From Butyrivibrio sp. NC3005 (GTDB lineage Bacteria; Bacillota; Clostridia; Lachnospirales; Lachnospiraceae): a stretch of DNA of 64,000 nucleotides. Each line of letters opens with the position of its first letter. Position 1 is the stretch's first letter. The stretch lies in the NCBI RefSeq assembly GCF_000424545.1, contig NZ_AUKC01000004.1:62001-126000 (forward strand), given 5' to 3'. The notes beneath the pieces are model-generated. The model was not told the DNA's origin, did no database searches, and saw nothing but the letters and a program-made list of their open reading frames with translations. Positions 1 to 8,689 of this stretch are shown here, piece by piece. The position numbers were made by a program, and so were the translations under genes.

Positions 1-937
1 ACTTTATCTGCTCTTTTAAAATACCTATTTGTCCTTCGAGCTTCTCCTTCATGATACTGGAACTCGCCATCAAATCTCTGGCTTCTTCAATCTCTTTTTC
101 AATCTTTTCGAGTTTTTCTTGAGCTTCGTCATAATCTATACGTGCCTTGTCATATTGATTGCTTGTATTGTTAAGATCATTTTCAGCAATAGAAAGTTTA
201 TCGCAAGCCTCATCCAAAAGCCCTTTTAAACGTTCATTATCAAGCAAAAAGATGTTAACATCTAAAAACTTCAAGCGCTCTTTGTCTTTTAAATATATCT
301 TTGCTTTTTCAGACTGTTCTTCCAAAGGACCAATCTGTTTTTCAAGTTCTGATAAAATATCTTTTAATCTTGTAAGATTAATCTTCTCATCCTCAAGTTT
401 CTTAATAGCTGCTTCTTTTCGCAACTTGAACTTTACAATTCCTGCAGCCTCATCAAAAAGATTTCTTCTATCTTCCGGTTTACTAGACAAAATCCTGTCA
501 ATCTGACCCTGTCCAATGATAGAGTATCCTTCTTTACCAATACCGGTATCATAAAACAGTTCATTTATATCTTTCAAACGACAAGAACTATTGTTTATCA
601 TATATTCAGATTCGCCGCTTCTATACAAACGTCTCGAAACTGTAACTTCTTCAAAATCTATGGGAAGAGCATGATCAGAATTATCAAGTGTTATCGCAAC
701 AAAAGCAAAGCCTAATGGCTTACGAAGCTGTGTTCCTGAGAAGATAACATCCTGCATAGAACCACCACGAAGCTGACGAGCGCTTTGTTCGCCAAGAACC
801 CAGCGCACAGCATCAGCAACGTTGCTTTTTCCAGAACCATTAGGCCCTACAATACAAGTTATTCCATTGTGAAATTCAAATTTAATTCGATTTGCAAAAG
901 ATTTAAATCCATGAATTTCTATACTTTTAAGATACAT
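1..937 (-). CDS. smc: Chromosome segregation protein SMC, N-terminal part (cut by window edge)
   Basis: The reading frame begins at 937 with MYLKSIEIHGFKSFA and runs off the window, so only about 312 N-terminal residues are visible. The Walker A loop GPNGSGKSN sits near residue 33, followed by the QRx-type segment LGEQSARQLRGGSM and then the charged heptad-like start of the first coiled-coil arm. SMC is an ATP-driven DNA clamp that with ScpA/ScpB compacts and separates chromosomes. The start is supported by a GAGGGG ribosome site just upstream. It follows rnc on the same strand, a common firmicute order. The hinge and C-terminal head lie outside the window. Confidence 0.96.
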   Translation of the reverse strand, partial: MYLKSIEIHGFKSFANRIKFEFHNGITCIVGPNGSGKSNVADAVRWVLGEQSARQLRGGSMQDVIFSGTQLRKPLGFAFVAITLDNSDHALPIDFEEVTVSRRLYRSGESEYMINNSSCRLKDINELFYDTGIGKEGYSIIGQGQIDRILSSKPEDRRNLFDEAAGIVKFKLRKEAAIKKLEDEKINLTRLKDILSELEKQIGPLEEQSEKAKIYLKDKERLKFLDVNIFLLDNERLKGLLDEACDKLSIAENDLNNTSNQYDKARIDYDEAQEKLEKIEKEIEEARDLMASSSIMKEKLEGQIGILKEQIK

Positions 938-1019
938 ATAAAAGAAATCCCCTCATTAAATTGGCAGAATGCGAAAAATACAGGCACTAACAAATAACTG
1001 TTCAGCCAAATTATCTGAA

Positions 1020-1724
1020 TCATTTTTCTTTTGTTTTACCCGTCATCTGTAAAACTGCCTGATATGCAGCCTGCTGCTGTGCTGCTTTTTTGGTGTGTCC
1101 CTCACCCTCACCAAGTAATTTTCCGCCTACTATTACTCTTGCCTTAAATATTTTATCATGTTCAGGGCCGCTTTCGCCACAAATTTCATATTCAAGTGTA
1201 TTACCTGCTTTAGACTGAACAAGTTCCTGCAATTTAGATTTTGCATCAACAAAAATCTGCTGATTTTCAAGATCATTAAGAATAAATTTATCTATATGCT
1301 TTTTGGCAGCTTCAATTCCACCATCAAGATAAATAGCTCCTATTACAGCCTCCATAACATCAGATATAATAGAATCTCTGTGACGACCACCTGTAGCTTC
1401 TTCACCTTTTCCAAGTTGGATATATTTTGCAAGCTCAATATCTTTTGCACAAAAAGCCAATGCCTGCTCACAAACCATAGAAGCACGCATTTTAGTCATC
1501 TCGCCTTCCTTTTTGTCAGAATATGTGTTGTAAAGATATGTACTAGATACCATTTCAAGCACAGAATCACCAAGAAACTCCAATCTCTCGTAATCTTTCT
1601 GAATATGCATCTTCTGTTCGTTTGCGAAAGAAGAATGTGTAAGAGCCATGCGAATCAAAGATCTATCCTTGAAATGATACCCGATACGTTCTTCTAATTC
1701 TTCAATTTCTTTATCGGTTGTCAT
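1020..1724 (-). CDS. rnc: Ribonuclease III
   Basis: This 234-residue double-strand-specific endoribonuclease processes rRNA precursors and structured mRNAs. The family signature ERLEFLGDSVL lies near residues 46-56, a second acidic catalytic stretch DVMEAVIGAIYLD follows, and the C-terminal 70 residues form a dsRNA-binding domain ending in the KKAAQQQAA helix. The frame is open for 30 codons further upstream, but the ATG at 1724 has a GGAGG site six bases before it and gives the usual N-terminus, so it is preferred. A long inverted repeat lies in the short acpP-rnc gap and could be a substrate of the enzyme itself. Confidence 0.96.
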   Translation of the reverse strand: MTTDKEIEELEERIGYHFKDRSLIRMALTHSSFANEQKMHIQKDYERLEFLGDSVLEMVSSTYLYNTYSDKKEGEMTKMRASMVCEQALAFCAKDIELAKYIQLGKGEEATGGRHRDSIISDVMEAVIGAIYLDGGIEAAKKHIDKFILNDLENQQIFVDAKSKLQELVQSKAGNTLEYEICGESGPEHDKIFKARVIVGGKLLGEGEGHTKKAAQQQAAYQAVLQMTGKTKEK

Positions 1725-1747
1725 GATGTTCCTCCATTCATATTGAA

Positions 1748-1820
1748 AACTTCTTGCTGAAAAAAGCAACTGCCACTCATAAATACACCCTGGCAATCTC
1801 CTAATCATCAGCAAGAAGTT
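1748..1820 (-). promoter_or_regulatory. Long stem-loop between acpP and rnc
   Basis: AACTTCTTGCTGA at 1748-1760 is an exact 13-base inverted match to 1808-1820. The 47-base interior holds a second inverted pair, TGCCA (1771-1775) and TGGCA (1791-1795). No T-run follows on the minus strand, so it is not a standard terminator. It lies in the leader of rnc within an acpP-rnc transcript. A long helix just before the RNase III gene suggests autoregulation by self-cleavage, as known for E. coli rnc; that role here is inference. Confidence 0.55.
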
Positions 1821-1830
1821 AATATATATA

Positions 1831-2061
1831 TTAATCGTTTACTTCTTTAATAAGTTCTACAGCTTCTCCAACTGTTGTGATCTTCTCAATCTTATCTTCC
1901 GGAAGCTTGATACCAAACTCATCTTCGATTCCCATAATAATCTGATAAACGTCAAGAGAATCAGCTCCAAGATCATCAATAAACTTAGTATCATCCTTAA
2001 TCTCGTTAGGATCAACATTAAGTACATCTACGATTAATTCCTTTAACTTTTCAAGTTCCAT
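1831..2061 (-). CDS. acpP: Acyl carrier protein
   Basis: This 76-residue acidic four-helix carrier shuttles acyl chains during type II fatty acid synthesis. The phosphopantetheine attachment motif DSLD is at residues 34-37 (Ser35), in the conserved context DDLGADSLD. Length and sequence are typical. It lies 57 bases downstream of plsX, which uses acyl-ACP, and upstream of rnc, the classic plsX-acpP-rnc-smc order. A purine-rich AAGGAGA ribosome site precedes the ATG. Confidence 0.97.
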   Translation of the reverse strand: MELEKLKELIVDVLNVDPNEIKDDTKFIDDLGADSLDVYQIIMGIEDEFGIKLPEDKIEKITTVGEAVELIKEVND

Positions 2062-2118
2062 AGAAATATCTCCTTAAAATTAATTTATAAAAATATAAAA
2101 TGCCTTTAGACAAAGACT

Positions 2119-3144
2119 TCAGGCTTTAACATGTGCATCTTGCAGATTTAAAACTTCTCGAATCTTGTCATTGACATTATGCTCTTTAAAAACAACACAC
2201 TGCAAAATTGAATTTTTAATCTCTACAGCTTTAGAACTTCCATGAGTTTTTACAACAAGTCCATTCAATCCAAGCATAGGTGCTCCACCATACTTATCTA
2301 TATTGAAATCTTTAAGTGTTTCTTTTAAAGCTGGCTTTATCAAAAGTGCACCGATTTTGGCTCTTGTCGATGATAGAAGACCTTTTTTCAAAGTACTAAA
2401 CATTGTTTTAGCAACACCTTCGTACATTTTCAATGCAATATTTCCCGCAAAAGCTTCTGTAACAATTACATCAGCTACTCCACTGGAAATATCTCTTGCC
2501 TCAATATTACCGATAAAATTAATATCAGGACAGTTCTTTAAAAGAGGATATGTTTCTTTTACAAGAGCATTACCCTTATCTTCTTCAACACCAATACTAA
2601 GAAGTGCAACTGTAGGATTTCTCTTTTGCATGACACTTTCATAGTAAATAGAACCCATCTTGGCAAACTGAACAAGATGAGAAGATCTTGCATCAACATT
2701 TGCTCCGCAATCGATAAGAAGAGAAACCCCTTTCTCAGTAGGAATAAATGGAGCAAGAGGCGCTCTTTCCACGCCTTTTATTCTACCTACAATAAGCTGT
2801 CCACCAACAAGATTGGCTCCTGTACTTCCTGCAGAAACATAGGCATCTGCCTCGCCATGTTTAACCATGTACATTGCTTTGACAATCGATGAATCCTTTT
2901 TGTTCCTAATTGCAAGAACCGGTGCTTCAGCCATCTCGATTACTTCTGTTGCATTAACTACTTCTATGCGTTCATGATCATATTCATATTTGGCAAGTTC
3001 AACGTTAATCTTATCTTCCTGACCAACTAAAAAAACCTTAACCAAGTCGTTTTCTTTAGCAGCTTCAATAGCTCCCTTGACAACCTCAGTTGGAGCAAGA
3101 TCGCCGCCCATTGCATCAACTGCAACCCTGACCTTTTCTGTCAT
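2119..3144 (-). CDS. plsX: Phosphate acyltransferase PlsX
   Basis: This 341-residue peripheral membrane enzyme converts acyl-ACP and phosphate to acyl-phosphate, the donor for PlsY in phospholipid synthesis. The N-terminal DAMGGD motif is at residues 10-15, followed by SAGSTGA near residue 105 and the late segment GLNGLVVKTHGSS, all typical of the family. Length is normal. A GGGAGG site precedes the ATG. A strong hairpin with a T-run (3239-3270) separates it from rpmF, so it may be read through from rpmF or have its own promoter; no FapR-type operator could be recognised in the gap. Confidence 0.96.
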   Translation of the reverse strand: MTEKVRVAVDAMGGDLAPTEVVKGAIEAAKENDLVKVFLVGQEDKINVELAKYEYDHERIEVVNATEVIEMAEAPVLAIRNKKDSSIVKAMYMVKHGEADAYVSAGSTGANLVGGQLIVGRIKGVERAPLAPFIPTEKGVSLLIDCGANVDARSSHLVQFAKMGSIYYESVMQKRNPTVALLSIGVEEDKGNALVKETYPLLKNCPDINFIGNIEARDISSGVADVIVTEAFAGNIALKMYEGVAKTMFSTLKKGLLSSTRAKIGALLIKPALKETLKDFNIDKYGGAPMLGLNGLVVKTHGSSKAVEIKNSILQCVVFKEHNVNDKIREVLNLQDAHVKA

Positions 3145-3238
3145 CTGTCACCTCCCGTAGTAGTTCTTAGAATTCTCACTCTATTAGTTTATAAAAAACA
3201 AACCACCCTTAACATATTACTAGGGAAATGCGCAAAAA

Positions 3239-3270
3239 TCAAGGCTCTCCGAGCAATCGGAAAGCCTTGA
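3239..3270 (-). terminator. Rho-independent terminator after rpmF
   Basis: A 14-base stem with one mismatch (3239-3252 with 3257-3270) closes a four-base loop. On the minus strand it is followed by ATTTTTG. It lies about 30 bases past the rpmF stop and should limit read-through into plsX. Confidence 0.75.
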
Positions 3271-3300
3271 AATACAAGTCATATAATTCTAAGTCGCAAA

Positions 3301-3483
3301 TTACTGGTTAACAGCAACTACACTCTTGCTCTCGTAGAAACCACAAGCCTTGCATACTCTGTGAGGCTGCATAAGCGCACCACAGTGGCTGCACTTTACA
3401 AGAGCTGGGGCTGTCATCTTCCAGTTTGCTCTTCTCTGATCGCGGTGACCTTTTGAAGATTTATTCTTTGGGCAAATAGACAT
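3301..3483 (-). CDS. rpmF: 50S ribosomal protein L32
   Basis: This 60-residue ribosomal protein begins MSICPKNKSSKGHRDQRRA and carries a zinc ribbon, CSHCGAL...CKACGFY, in its second half (two CxxC pairs). Length is normal for bacterial L32. An AGGAGG site lies just before the ATG. A textbook sigma-A promoter (3585-3613) starts its transcript, whose leader contains a TTACC/GGTAA inverted pair flanking GGCGCC. The DUF177/YceD gene that often lies between ackA and rpmF in relatives is absent here. Confidence 0.97.
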   Translation of the reverse strand: MSICPKNKSSKGHRDQRRANWKMTAPALVKCSHCGALMQPHRVCKACGFYESKSVVAVNQ

Positions 3484-3584
3484 TTATAACACCTCCTTAC
3501 GCTGGTCGTATTAGATTACCTGCGCGAGGCGCCGGTAACAATTTTCCATTCGAATGACAAACATATTGTTTGCACACTTAAATG

Positions 3585-3613
3585 ATTATACGCACAAACT
3601 ACTAATTTGTCAA
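3585..3613 (-). promoter_or_regulatory. Sigma-A promoter for rpmF
   Basis: On the minus strand TTGACA (3608-3613) and TATAAT (3585-3590) are separated by exactly 17 bases, a perfect match to the housekeeping consensus. It lies about 100 bases upstream of the rpmF start and makes rpmF transcription independent of ackA. Confidence 0.85.
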
Positions 3614-3638
3614 TGATATGAAAAAACTTTTTTTATTA

Positions 3639-4832
3639 TCATTTAGCAAGTAAAGAATATGTATCACGAGCAATAGCAAGTTCTTCGTTTGTAGGAACTA
3701 CCCATACATGAACCTTGCTATCTGGTGTGGAAATAAGCTTTTCTTCGCCGCGAACTTTGTTAGCCTCTTCATTAAGAGTAATTCCAAGCATACCAAGCTT
3801 ATCGATAATAAGCTTACGAACAAATCCGCTATTCTCACCAACACCTGCAGTAAATGCGATACAATCAACACCACCCATAACAAGTGCATATGCACCGATA
3901 TACTTAACTACCTGATAGCAGAAGCTGTCAACTGCACGAATAGCATTTTCATCTTTTGCAAGATATCCATCCTCAAGATCTCTGAAATCAGAGCTTAAGT
4001 TTCTAGAAAGGCCATAAACGCCAGATTCCTTATTAAGAACTTTCATAACTTCTGCAGTGTTTTTTCCAGTTTTTTTCTCGATTGTCTCGATGACAGAAGG
4101 ATCAATTGAACCGCAGCGTGTTCCCATAATAAGACCTTCAAGTGGAGTAAGACCCATAGATGTGTCTACGCACTTTCCATTAAGAACTGCTGATACAGAT
4201 GCTCCATTTCCAAGATGGCAAACAATTGTCTTAAGCTGTGAATAATCTTTATTCTCAAGCTCTGCAGTCTTCTTAGAAACAAATGAGTGGCTTGTTCCAT
4301 GAAAACCATATCTACGAATTTTAAACTTCTCATAATAATCATATGGAAGCCCGTATAAATAAGCATCCTGAGGCATTGTCTGATGGAAAGCTGTATCGAA
4401 TACTGCAACCATAGGTGTTCCTGGCATAAGATCCTGACAAGCACGAATACCAATTACATTTGCTGGATTGTGCAAAGGTGCAAGATCACTTACTTCCTCA
4501 ATTGCTTTTATAACATTTTCATCAATAACAACTGACTTTGTAAACTTCTCACCACCATGAACAATTCGATGACCAACAGCATCAATTTCTGAAAGACTCT
4601 TAACGACACCAGTCTCAGTCAGTGCATTAAGGACAAGGCTAACTGCTGTCTTATGCTCTGGCATAGGAGTTTCACGGGTAATCTTCTCCTGACCTGTTAC
4701 AGTGAAGGAAATACAGCTTCCTTCAATACCGATTCTCTCGCAAAGACCCTTGAATAAAAGTTTCTCTGTTTCTGCATCAATCAGCTGAAATTTCAAAGAT
4801 GAACTACCACAGTTAATTACTAATACTTTCAT
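3639..4832 (-). CDS. ackA: Acetate kinase
   Basis: This 397-residue ASKHA-fold kinase makes ATP and acetate from acetyl phosphate, the last step of acetate fermentation. It opens with the signature VLVINCGSSSLKFQL, has the second signature HRIVHGGEKF, the FDTAFHQTMP stretch and the C-terminal FTAGVGENS loop that binds nucleotide and substrate. Length matches the family. AAGGAGAAG precedes the ATG. The usual partner pta is not in the window. It is divergent from tmcAL across a 188-base gap, and a weak AT-rich inverted repeat follows its stop codon. Confidence 0.97.
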   Translation of the reverse strand: MKVLVINCGSSSLKFQLIDAETEKLLFKGLCERIGIEGSCISFTVTGQEKITRETPMPEHKTAVSLVLNALTETGVVKSLSEIDAVGHRIVHGGEKFTKSVVIDENVIKAIEEVSDLAPLHNPANVIGIRACQDLMPGTPMVAVFDTAFHQTMPQDAYLYGLPYDYYEKFKIRRYGFHGTSHSFVSKKTAELENKDYSQLKTIVCHLGNGASVSAVLNGKCVDTSMGLTPLEGLIMGTRCGSIDPSVIETIEKKTGKNTAEVMKVLNKESGVYGLSRNLSSDFRDLEDGYLAKDENAIRAVDSFCYQVVKYIGAYALVMGGVDCIAFTAGVGENSGFVRKLIIDKLGMLGITLNEEANKVRGEEKLISTPDSKVHVWVVPTNEELAIARDTYSLLAK

Positions 4833-4930
4833 GACTTCTCCTTTTATGTTAGTATAGAAAAATATAGAAAAAATAATAATTTTCTAACTTTTTACAGAAA
4901 TAATTGTGCTTTAAATACTGAATGTAAGAG

Positions 4931-4959
4931 TTTACAATATCAAGCACTATTTCTATAAT
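4931..4959 (+). promoter_or_regulatory. Sigma-A-type promoter for tmcAL
   Basis: TTTACA (4931-4936) and TATAAT (4954-4959) are separated by 17 bases on the plus strand, about 60 bases before the tmcAL ATG. No equally good promoter could be found in the same gap for divergent ackA. Confidence 0.7.
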
Positions 4960-5020
4960 AACAGAGAATTTATTAAGTTCAAGAATAGATATTTTTTTAA
5001 CAAAATTCAAAGGAATAACC

Positions 5021-6346
5021 ATGAAGACAATTGCTATTATATGTGAACTCAATCCTCTGCATAATGGACATGCATATCTTATAAACGAAGCTAAAAAAAG
5101 CTTTGGCGCTGACCGCGTCATTCTAATAATGAGTGGAGATTTCACTCAAAGAGGCACTCCAGCTATCGTTCCAAAAGAAGTACGAACAAAAATGGCACTT
5201 ACAGCTGGCGCAGATGTTGTAATCGAGCTTCCTGTATGCTATGCCACAGGAAGTGCTGAATACTTTGCATTTGGCGCAATTTCCATCTGCAACACACTTA
5301 ATTGTGTTGACGCTATATTATTCGGCAGCGAATGCGGAAATATTAAGCTATTACAACAAATTGCTCATATTTTATCCTCAGAAAACATCCTTTTTTCTGA
5401 AGAATTACAAAAAGCCATGAAAGCCGGAAAAAATTTTGCTGCTGCAAGAGATATAGCTCTTAGAAAGGTTTTATCTGTCTCAAATGAATTAGACCTCGTA
5501 AAAGACCTGGAAATTTCACCTTCCGTTCTTATAAGCCCCAACAATATATTAGGCATCGAATATTGCAAAAGCCTTATACAAACTCATAGTAAAATACAGC
5601 CTCTTACCACTAAAAGGCTTGGCGCAGCCTACCATGATTCATTGCCTAATGACCCAAAAACAAGTGACAATAGTATTAATAATAATTCAAGTTTTTTTGC
5701 AAGCGCCACAGGTATAAGAGAATTACTGGAAAATTCACATAGACAAGGTGAAAAAGCTGAAGATTTTTTGTCAAAAGAAACACTTTTACTTCTTCAAAAC
5801 TCTATGCCGCCTGAAGTTTTCAAACAGCTAGTAAGCGAAAAAGAATACAGGACAATGAATGATTTTTCGATGCTCCTTCGTTATAAATTAACCTGCCTTT
5901 CAGATAGAAATCTTCTTACAGGCTTTTTTGATGTACATACAGATTTAGCAGATAAAATAATTAAAAATCTACCCAATTTTACAAATATTGACAGTTTTTC
6001 ACTTTTATTAAAATCTAAGGACTTAACCTATACAAGAATTTCAAGGTGTTTACTGCATATTTTATTAGATATATACGAGAAAGATATGAAAACATTAAAA
6101 GAACATAACTATCCATCGTATATTAGACTACTTGGATTTCGAAAAGAATCCAGTGATGTTCTTTCTGTTATGAAAAAAAGTTCTTTTTCTCCTATAATAA
6201 GCAGAATGTCAGATGCCAACCACATTCTGGACGAAGAACACAAATTCATTCTACATCTAGATATTAAAGCATCTGATATTTATCACTTATTGGACAAAGA
6301 AAAAGAACCCTTAAATGAATATCAGAAAAAAATCATTATTTTCTAA
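5021..6346 (+). CDS. tmcAL: tRNA(Met) cytidine acetate ligase TmcAL
   Basis: This 441-residue protein has the HIGH-type nucleotidyltransferase motif ELNPLHNGH at residues 9-17, followed by the conserved GDFTQRGTPAIV stretch and later ILFGSECG. The family makes acetyl-adenylate and acetylates the wobble cytidine of elongator tRNA-Met using acetate. It stands next to and divergent from ackA, which fits a link to acetate supply (inference). Its last four bases overlap the end of convergent thiD, and no separate terminator is visible between them. Confidence 0.92.
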   Translation: MKTIAIICELNPLHNGHAYLINEAKKSFGADRVILIMSGDFTQRGTPAIVPKEVRTKMALTAGADVVIELPVCYATGSAEYFAFGAISICNTLNCVDAILFGSECGNIKLLQQIAHILSSENILFSEELQKAMKAGKNFAAARDIALRKVLSVSNELDLVKDLEISPSVLISPNNILGIEYCKSLIQTHSKIQPLTTKRLGAAYHDSLPNDPKTSDNSINNNSSFFASATGIRELLENSHRQGEKAEDFLSKETLLLLQNSMPPEVFKQLVSEKEYRTMNDFSMLLRYKLTCLSDRNLLTGFFDVHTDLADKIIKNLPNFTNIDSFSLLLKSKDLTYTRISRCLLHILLDIYEKDMKTLKEHNYPSYIRLLGFRKESSDVLSVMKKSSFSPIISRMSDANHILDEEHKFILHLDIKASDIYHLLDKEKEPLNEYQKKIIIF

Positions 6347-7140
6347 ACAGTGACCACTTCATCAATCGTAACAGCATGATTTAAAGGTCCGCTTCCCTTG
6401 CCAAGGTCAAGCATAGCTTCAAGCGCCTTGGCAACATATTCTTTACCACGAAAAACTGATGTTTGAAGGTCATATCCCTTGGCGAGATTTGAAGCAATTG
6501 CACTACTAAGAGTACACCCTGTTCCATGAGTATTAGGATTATCAATTCTTCTTCCCTCAAACCATTTCATATTTCCATCCACACACAACAAATCATTTGC
6601 ATCATTGATTGAATGTCCGCCTTTGCACAGAACACAACAATTAAACTTTTCAGAAATAATTCTGGCAGCCATTTCCATATCTTTTTCATTTGCAATAGTC
6701 ATTTTCGCAATAACTTCAGCCTCCGGAATATTAGGCGTCAGAATATCTGCAAGTGGAAAAAGTCTTCGTTCAAGAATATCAATTGCATCTTCTTTCAAAA
6801 GTCTTGCACCACTTGTAGCCACCATCACAGGATCTACAACAACATTTTTTGCATTAAAGAAAACAAGTTTTTCTGCGATAACGTTAATGAGTTCTTTTTC
6901 TGAAACCATTCCTATCTTTACTGCATCAGGAAAAATATCCTCAAAAACACTATCTATTTCTTTTCCCAAAAAGTCAGGAGTAACATTCATGATATCTGAT
7001 ACTCCCATCGTATTTTGTGCTGTAAGTGCTGTAATAGCACTCATTGCATATACGCCATTAGCAAGCATTGTCTTAATATCAGCCTGAATGCCTGCTCCGC
7101 CGCTAGAATCACTTCCTGCTATTGTAAGTGCTGTATTCAT
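6343..7140 (-). CDS. thiD: Hydroxymethylpyrimidine / phosphomethylpyrimidine kinase
   Basis: This 265-residue ribokinase-fold enzyme phosphorylates HMP and HMP-P in thiamine synthesis; paralogs of the same family phosphorylate pyridoxal. AGSDSSGGAGIQAD lies at the N-terminus and the anion-hole/catalytic segment THGTGCTLSSAIA near residue 205. Length is typical of ThiD. Its ATG overlaps the hemZ stop codon by four bases, so translation is coupled to the upstream gene. Other thiamine genes are absent from the window, so a vitamin B6 role cannot be ruled out. Confidence 0.9.
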   Translation of the reverse strand: MNTALTIAGSDSSGGAGIQADIKTMLANGVYAMSAITALTAQNTMGVSDIMNVTPDFLGKEIDSVFEDIFPDAVKIGMVSEKELINVIAEKLVFFNAKNVVVDPVMVATSGARLLKEDAIDILERRLFPLADILTPNIPEAEVIAKMTIANEKDMEMAARIISEKFNCCVLCKGGHSINDANDLLCVDGNMKWFEGRRIDNPNTHGTGCTLSSAIASNLAKGYDLQTSVFRGKEYVAKALEAMLDLGKGSGPLNHAVTIDEVVTV

Positions 7141-8639
7141 TTTTCCTCCCCAAAAAATTCTTTTTTCTTTGCAATAGATTCATCTATTAAATCCATATAC
7201 AGTTTTACATCTTTAGCGTTGCCGTTTCGTTCAATTCTGCCATCAGCAAACACTCTCTTGGAAACGGCTCCCGAACCAAGTGCCACAATACTCTGCCACT
7301 CTTCCATTGTTACACAATTATATAAACAATACTTTTTTCCAAAACCAGTATTTTCAAAATTTCCGCTTATATTCTTCTGACGATAAAGATAATATGGAGA
7401 AAGGTCCATTTTTCTTGCAGATTTTGTAGCTATATCCATCATTTTCTCTGTTGCCTGCATGCCGGCCAAACCATTTTTCTCCACATAATCATATAGTCTT
7501 GATGCTCTTTTTATTGCAAGTGAGTGTACTGTAAGCTCATCCGGACAAAGCTTCTCAATTTCACTCATAGTTTTCTCTACATCTTCAACATTTTCACCAG
7601 GAAGCCCTAAAATGATATCCATGTTGATATGATCAAAACCAGCTTCTCTTGCCATCTTAAAAGAAGATATTGTCTGTTCTATAGTATGATGTCTTCCAAT
7701 AAGGTCAAGCGTTCTTTGCTGCATAGTCTGCGGATTTACAGAAATTCTCGTTACCTTTCTGTTTTTCATTGCCATAAGCTTTTCAATAGTAATTGAATCT
7801 GGTCTACCAGATTCAACAGTATATTCGCGAAGACTTGATAAATCAAAATAATCTTCGACCCATCCCAGTAATCTGTCAATCTGTTCCGGCAAAAGTGTGG
7901 TTGGCGTTCCACCGCCAACATATATTGTATCTAATCTTTTATTTGCAAAAAGAGGAGATATCTCTTTTATTTCCTTATGAATGCATTCCAGATAATCATC
8001 AACCTTACCCTTCCATAGTCCAATTGGTGACGACATAAATGAACAATAAGCACATCTGGTTGGACAAAAAGGAATATTTATATACAGACTATATCCGTTT
8101 CCATCGGCGGCGTTCTTTTTTAGTTCTCTTTCTGTGTGTGCAATTTCAAGACTTAGTTTTATTTTCTCATCACTACAATAGTATACATTTTTAAGATACT
8201 TCTCTACTTCTTCATCACTAGCGCCTTCATCCATTAAATGAACCGCGATTTTCACCGGTCTTATTCCCGTAAGAGTTCCCCATGGAAGAACTTTACCAGT
8301 TTCTTTGGACAACATGTCATAAATAAGCTTTTTTAGAGCATTTTTAGGTGTATCTAATTCATTTCCAAGTTCCGAATTACTGCTTCCATTTTCTTCAGAT
8401 GTCATGGTATCACATCTAATCTTACCTCTTTTCTGAGCATTATCTGTTTCAAAAATAGTCATTGAAATCTCACCTTGTTCAAAAGTCATCTCAATGTCTA
8501 TTGATATCTGATTCTCAGAAGATTTTTCATTTCTTGAATTTTTGACAAAAACAAGGACATCCTCCTCAGGATAAAAACTTTTAATCAGAGAATGGATGTC
8601 ATAAAAATATTTTTCTATATCTGTTGTTACTGATATCAT
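7137..8639 (-). CDS. hemZ: Coproporphyrinogen dehydrogenase HemZ-type radical SAM protein
   Basis: This 500-residue protein has an N-terminal family-specific domain, then the radical SAM cluster motif CPTRCAYC (CxxxCxxC), the SAM-binding VGGGTPTTL segment, and a HemN-like C-terminal part including GFGKKYC. HemN-type enzymes oxidatively decarboxylate coproporphyrinogen III; HemZ members lie beside rel and an MBL-fold gene in many Clostridia, as here. Whether this copy makes heme or serves another radical reaction cannot be read from sequence, because no other heme genes are present. It is coupled to thiD by an ATGA overlap. Confidence 0.88.
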   Translation of the reverse strand: MISVTTDIEKYFYDIHSLIKSFYPEEDVLVFVKNSRNEKSSENQISIDIEMTFEQGEISMTIFETDNAQKRGKIRCDTMTSEENGSSNSELGNELDTPKNALKKLIYDMLSKETGKVLPWGTLTGIRPVKIAVHLMDEGASDEEVEKYLKNVYYCSDEKIKLSLEIAHTERELKKNAADGNGYSLYINIPFCPTRCAYCSFMSSPIGLWKGKVDDYLECIHKEIKEISPLFANKRLDTIYVGGGTPTTLLPEQIDRLLGWVEDYFDLSSLREYTVESGRPDSITIEKLMAMKNRKVTRISVNPQTMQQRTLDLIGRHHTIEQTISSFKMAREAGFDHINMDIILGLPGENVEDVEKTMSEIEKLCPDELTVHSLAIKRASRLYDYVEKNGLAGMQATEKMMDIATKSARKMDLSPYYLYRQKNISGNFENTGFGKKYCLYNCVTMEEWQSIVALGSGAVSKRVFADGRIERNGNAKDVKLYMDLIDESIAKKKEFFGEEK

Positions 8640-8655
8640 TTTTTAAATACCTATA

Positions 8656-8689
8656 GAGTACATCAGTTTATCATATACTGATTGTACTC
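8656..8689. promoter_or_regulatory. Hairpin at the MBL-hemZ junction
   Basis: GAGTACATCAGT and ACTGATTGTACTC form a 12-pair stem with a one-base bulge. It covers the last codons of the MBL gene and the hemZ leader. The T-run is on the plus strand, where no gene ends, so on the minus strand it is more likely a translation- or stability-affecting hairpin than a terminator. Confidence 0.45.

Noticed and set aside
3145-3238. FapR operator before plsX
   Set aside because: TATTACTAGG-like bases are present, but no convincing inverted repeat of the FapR type could be drawn.
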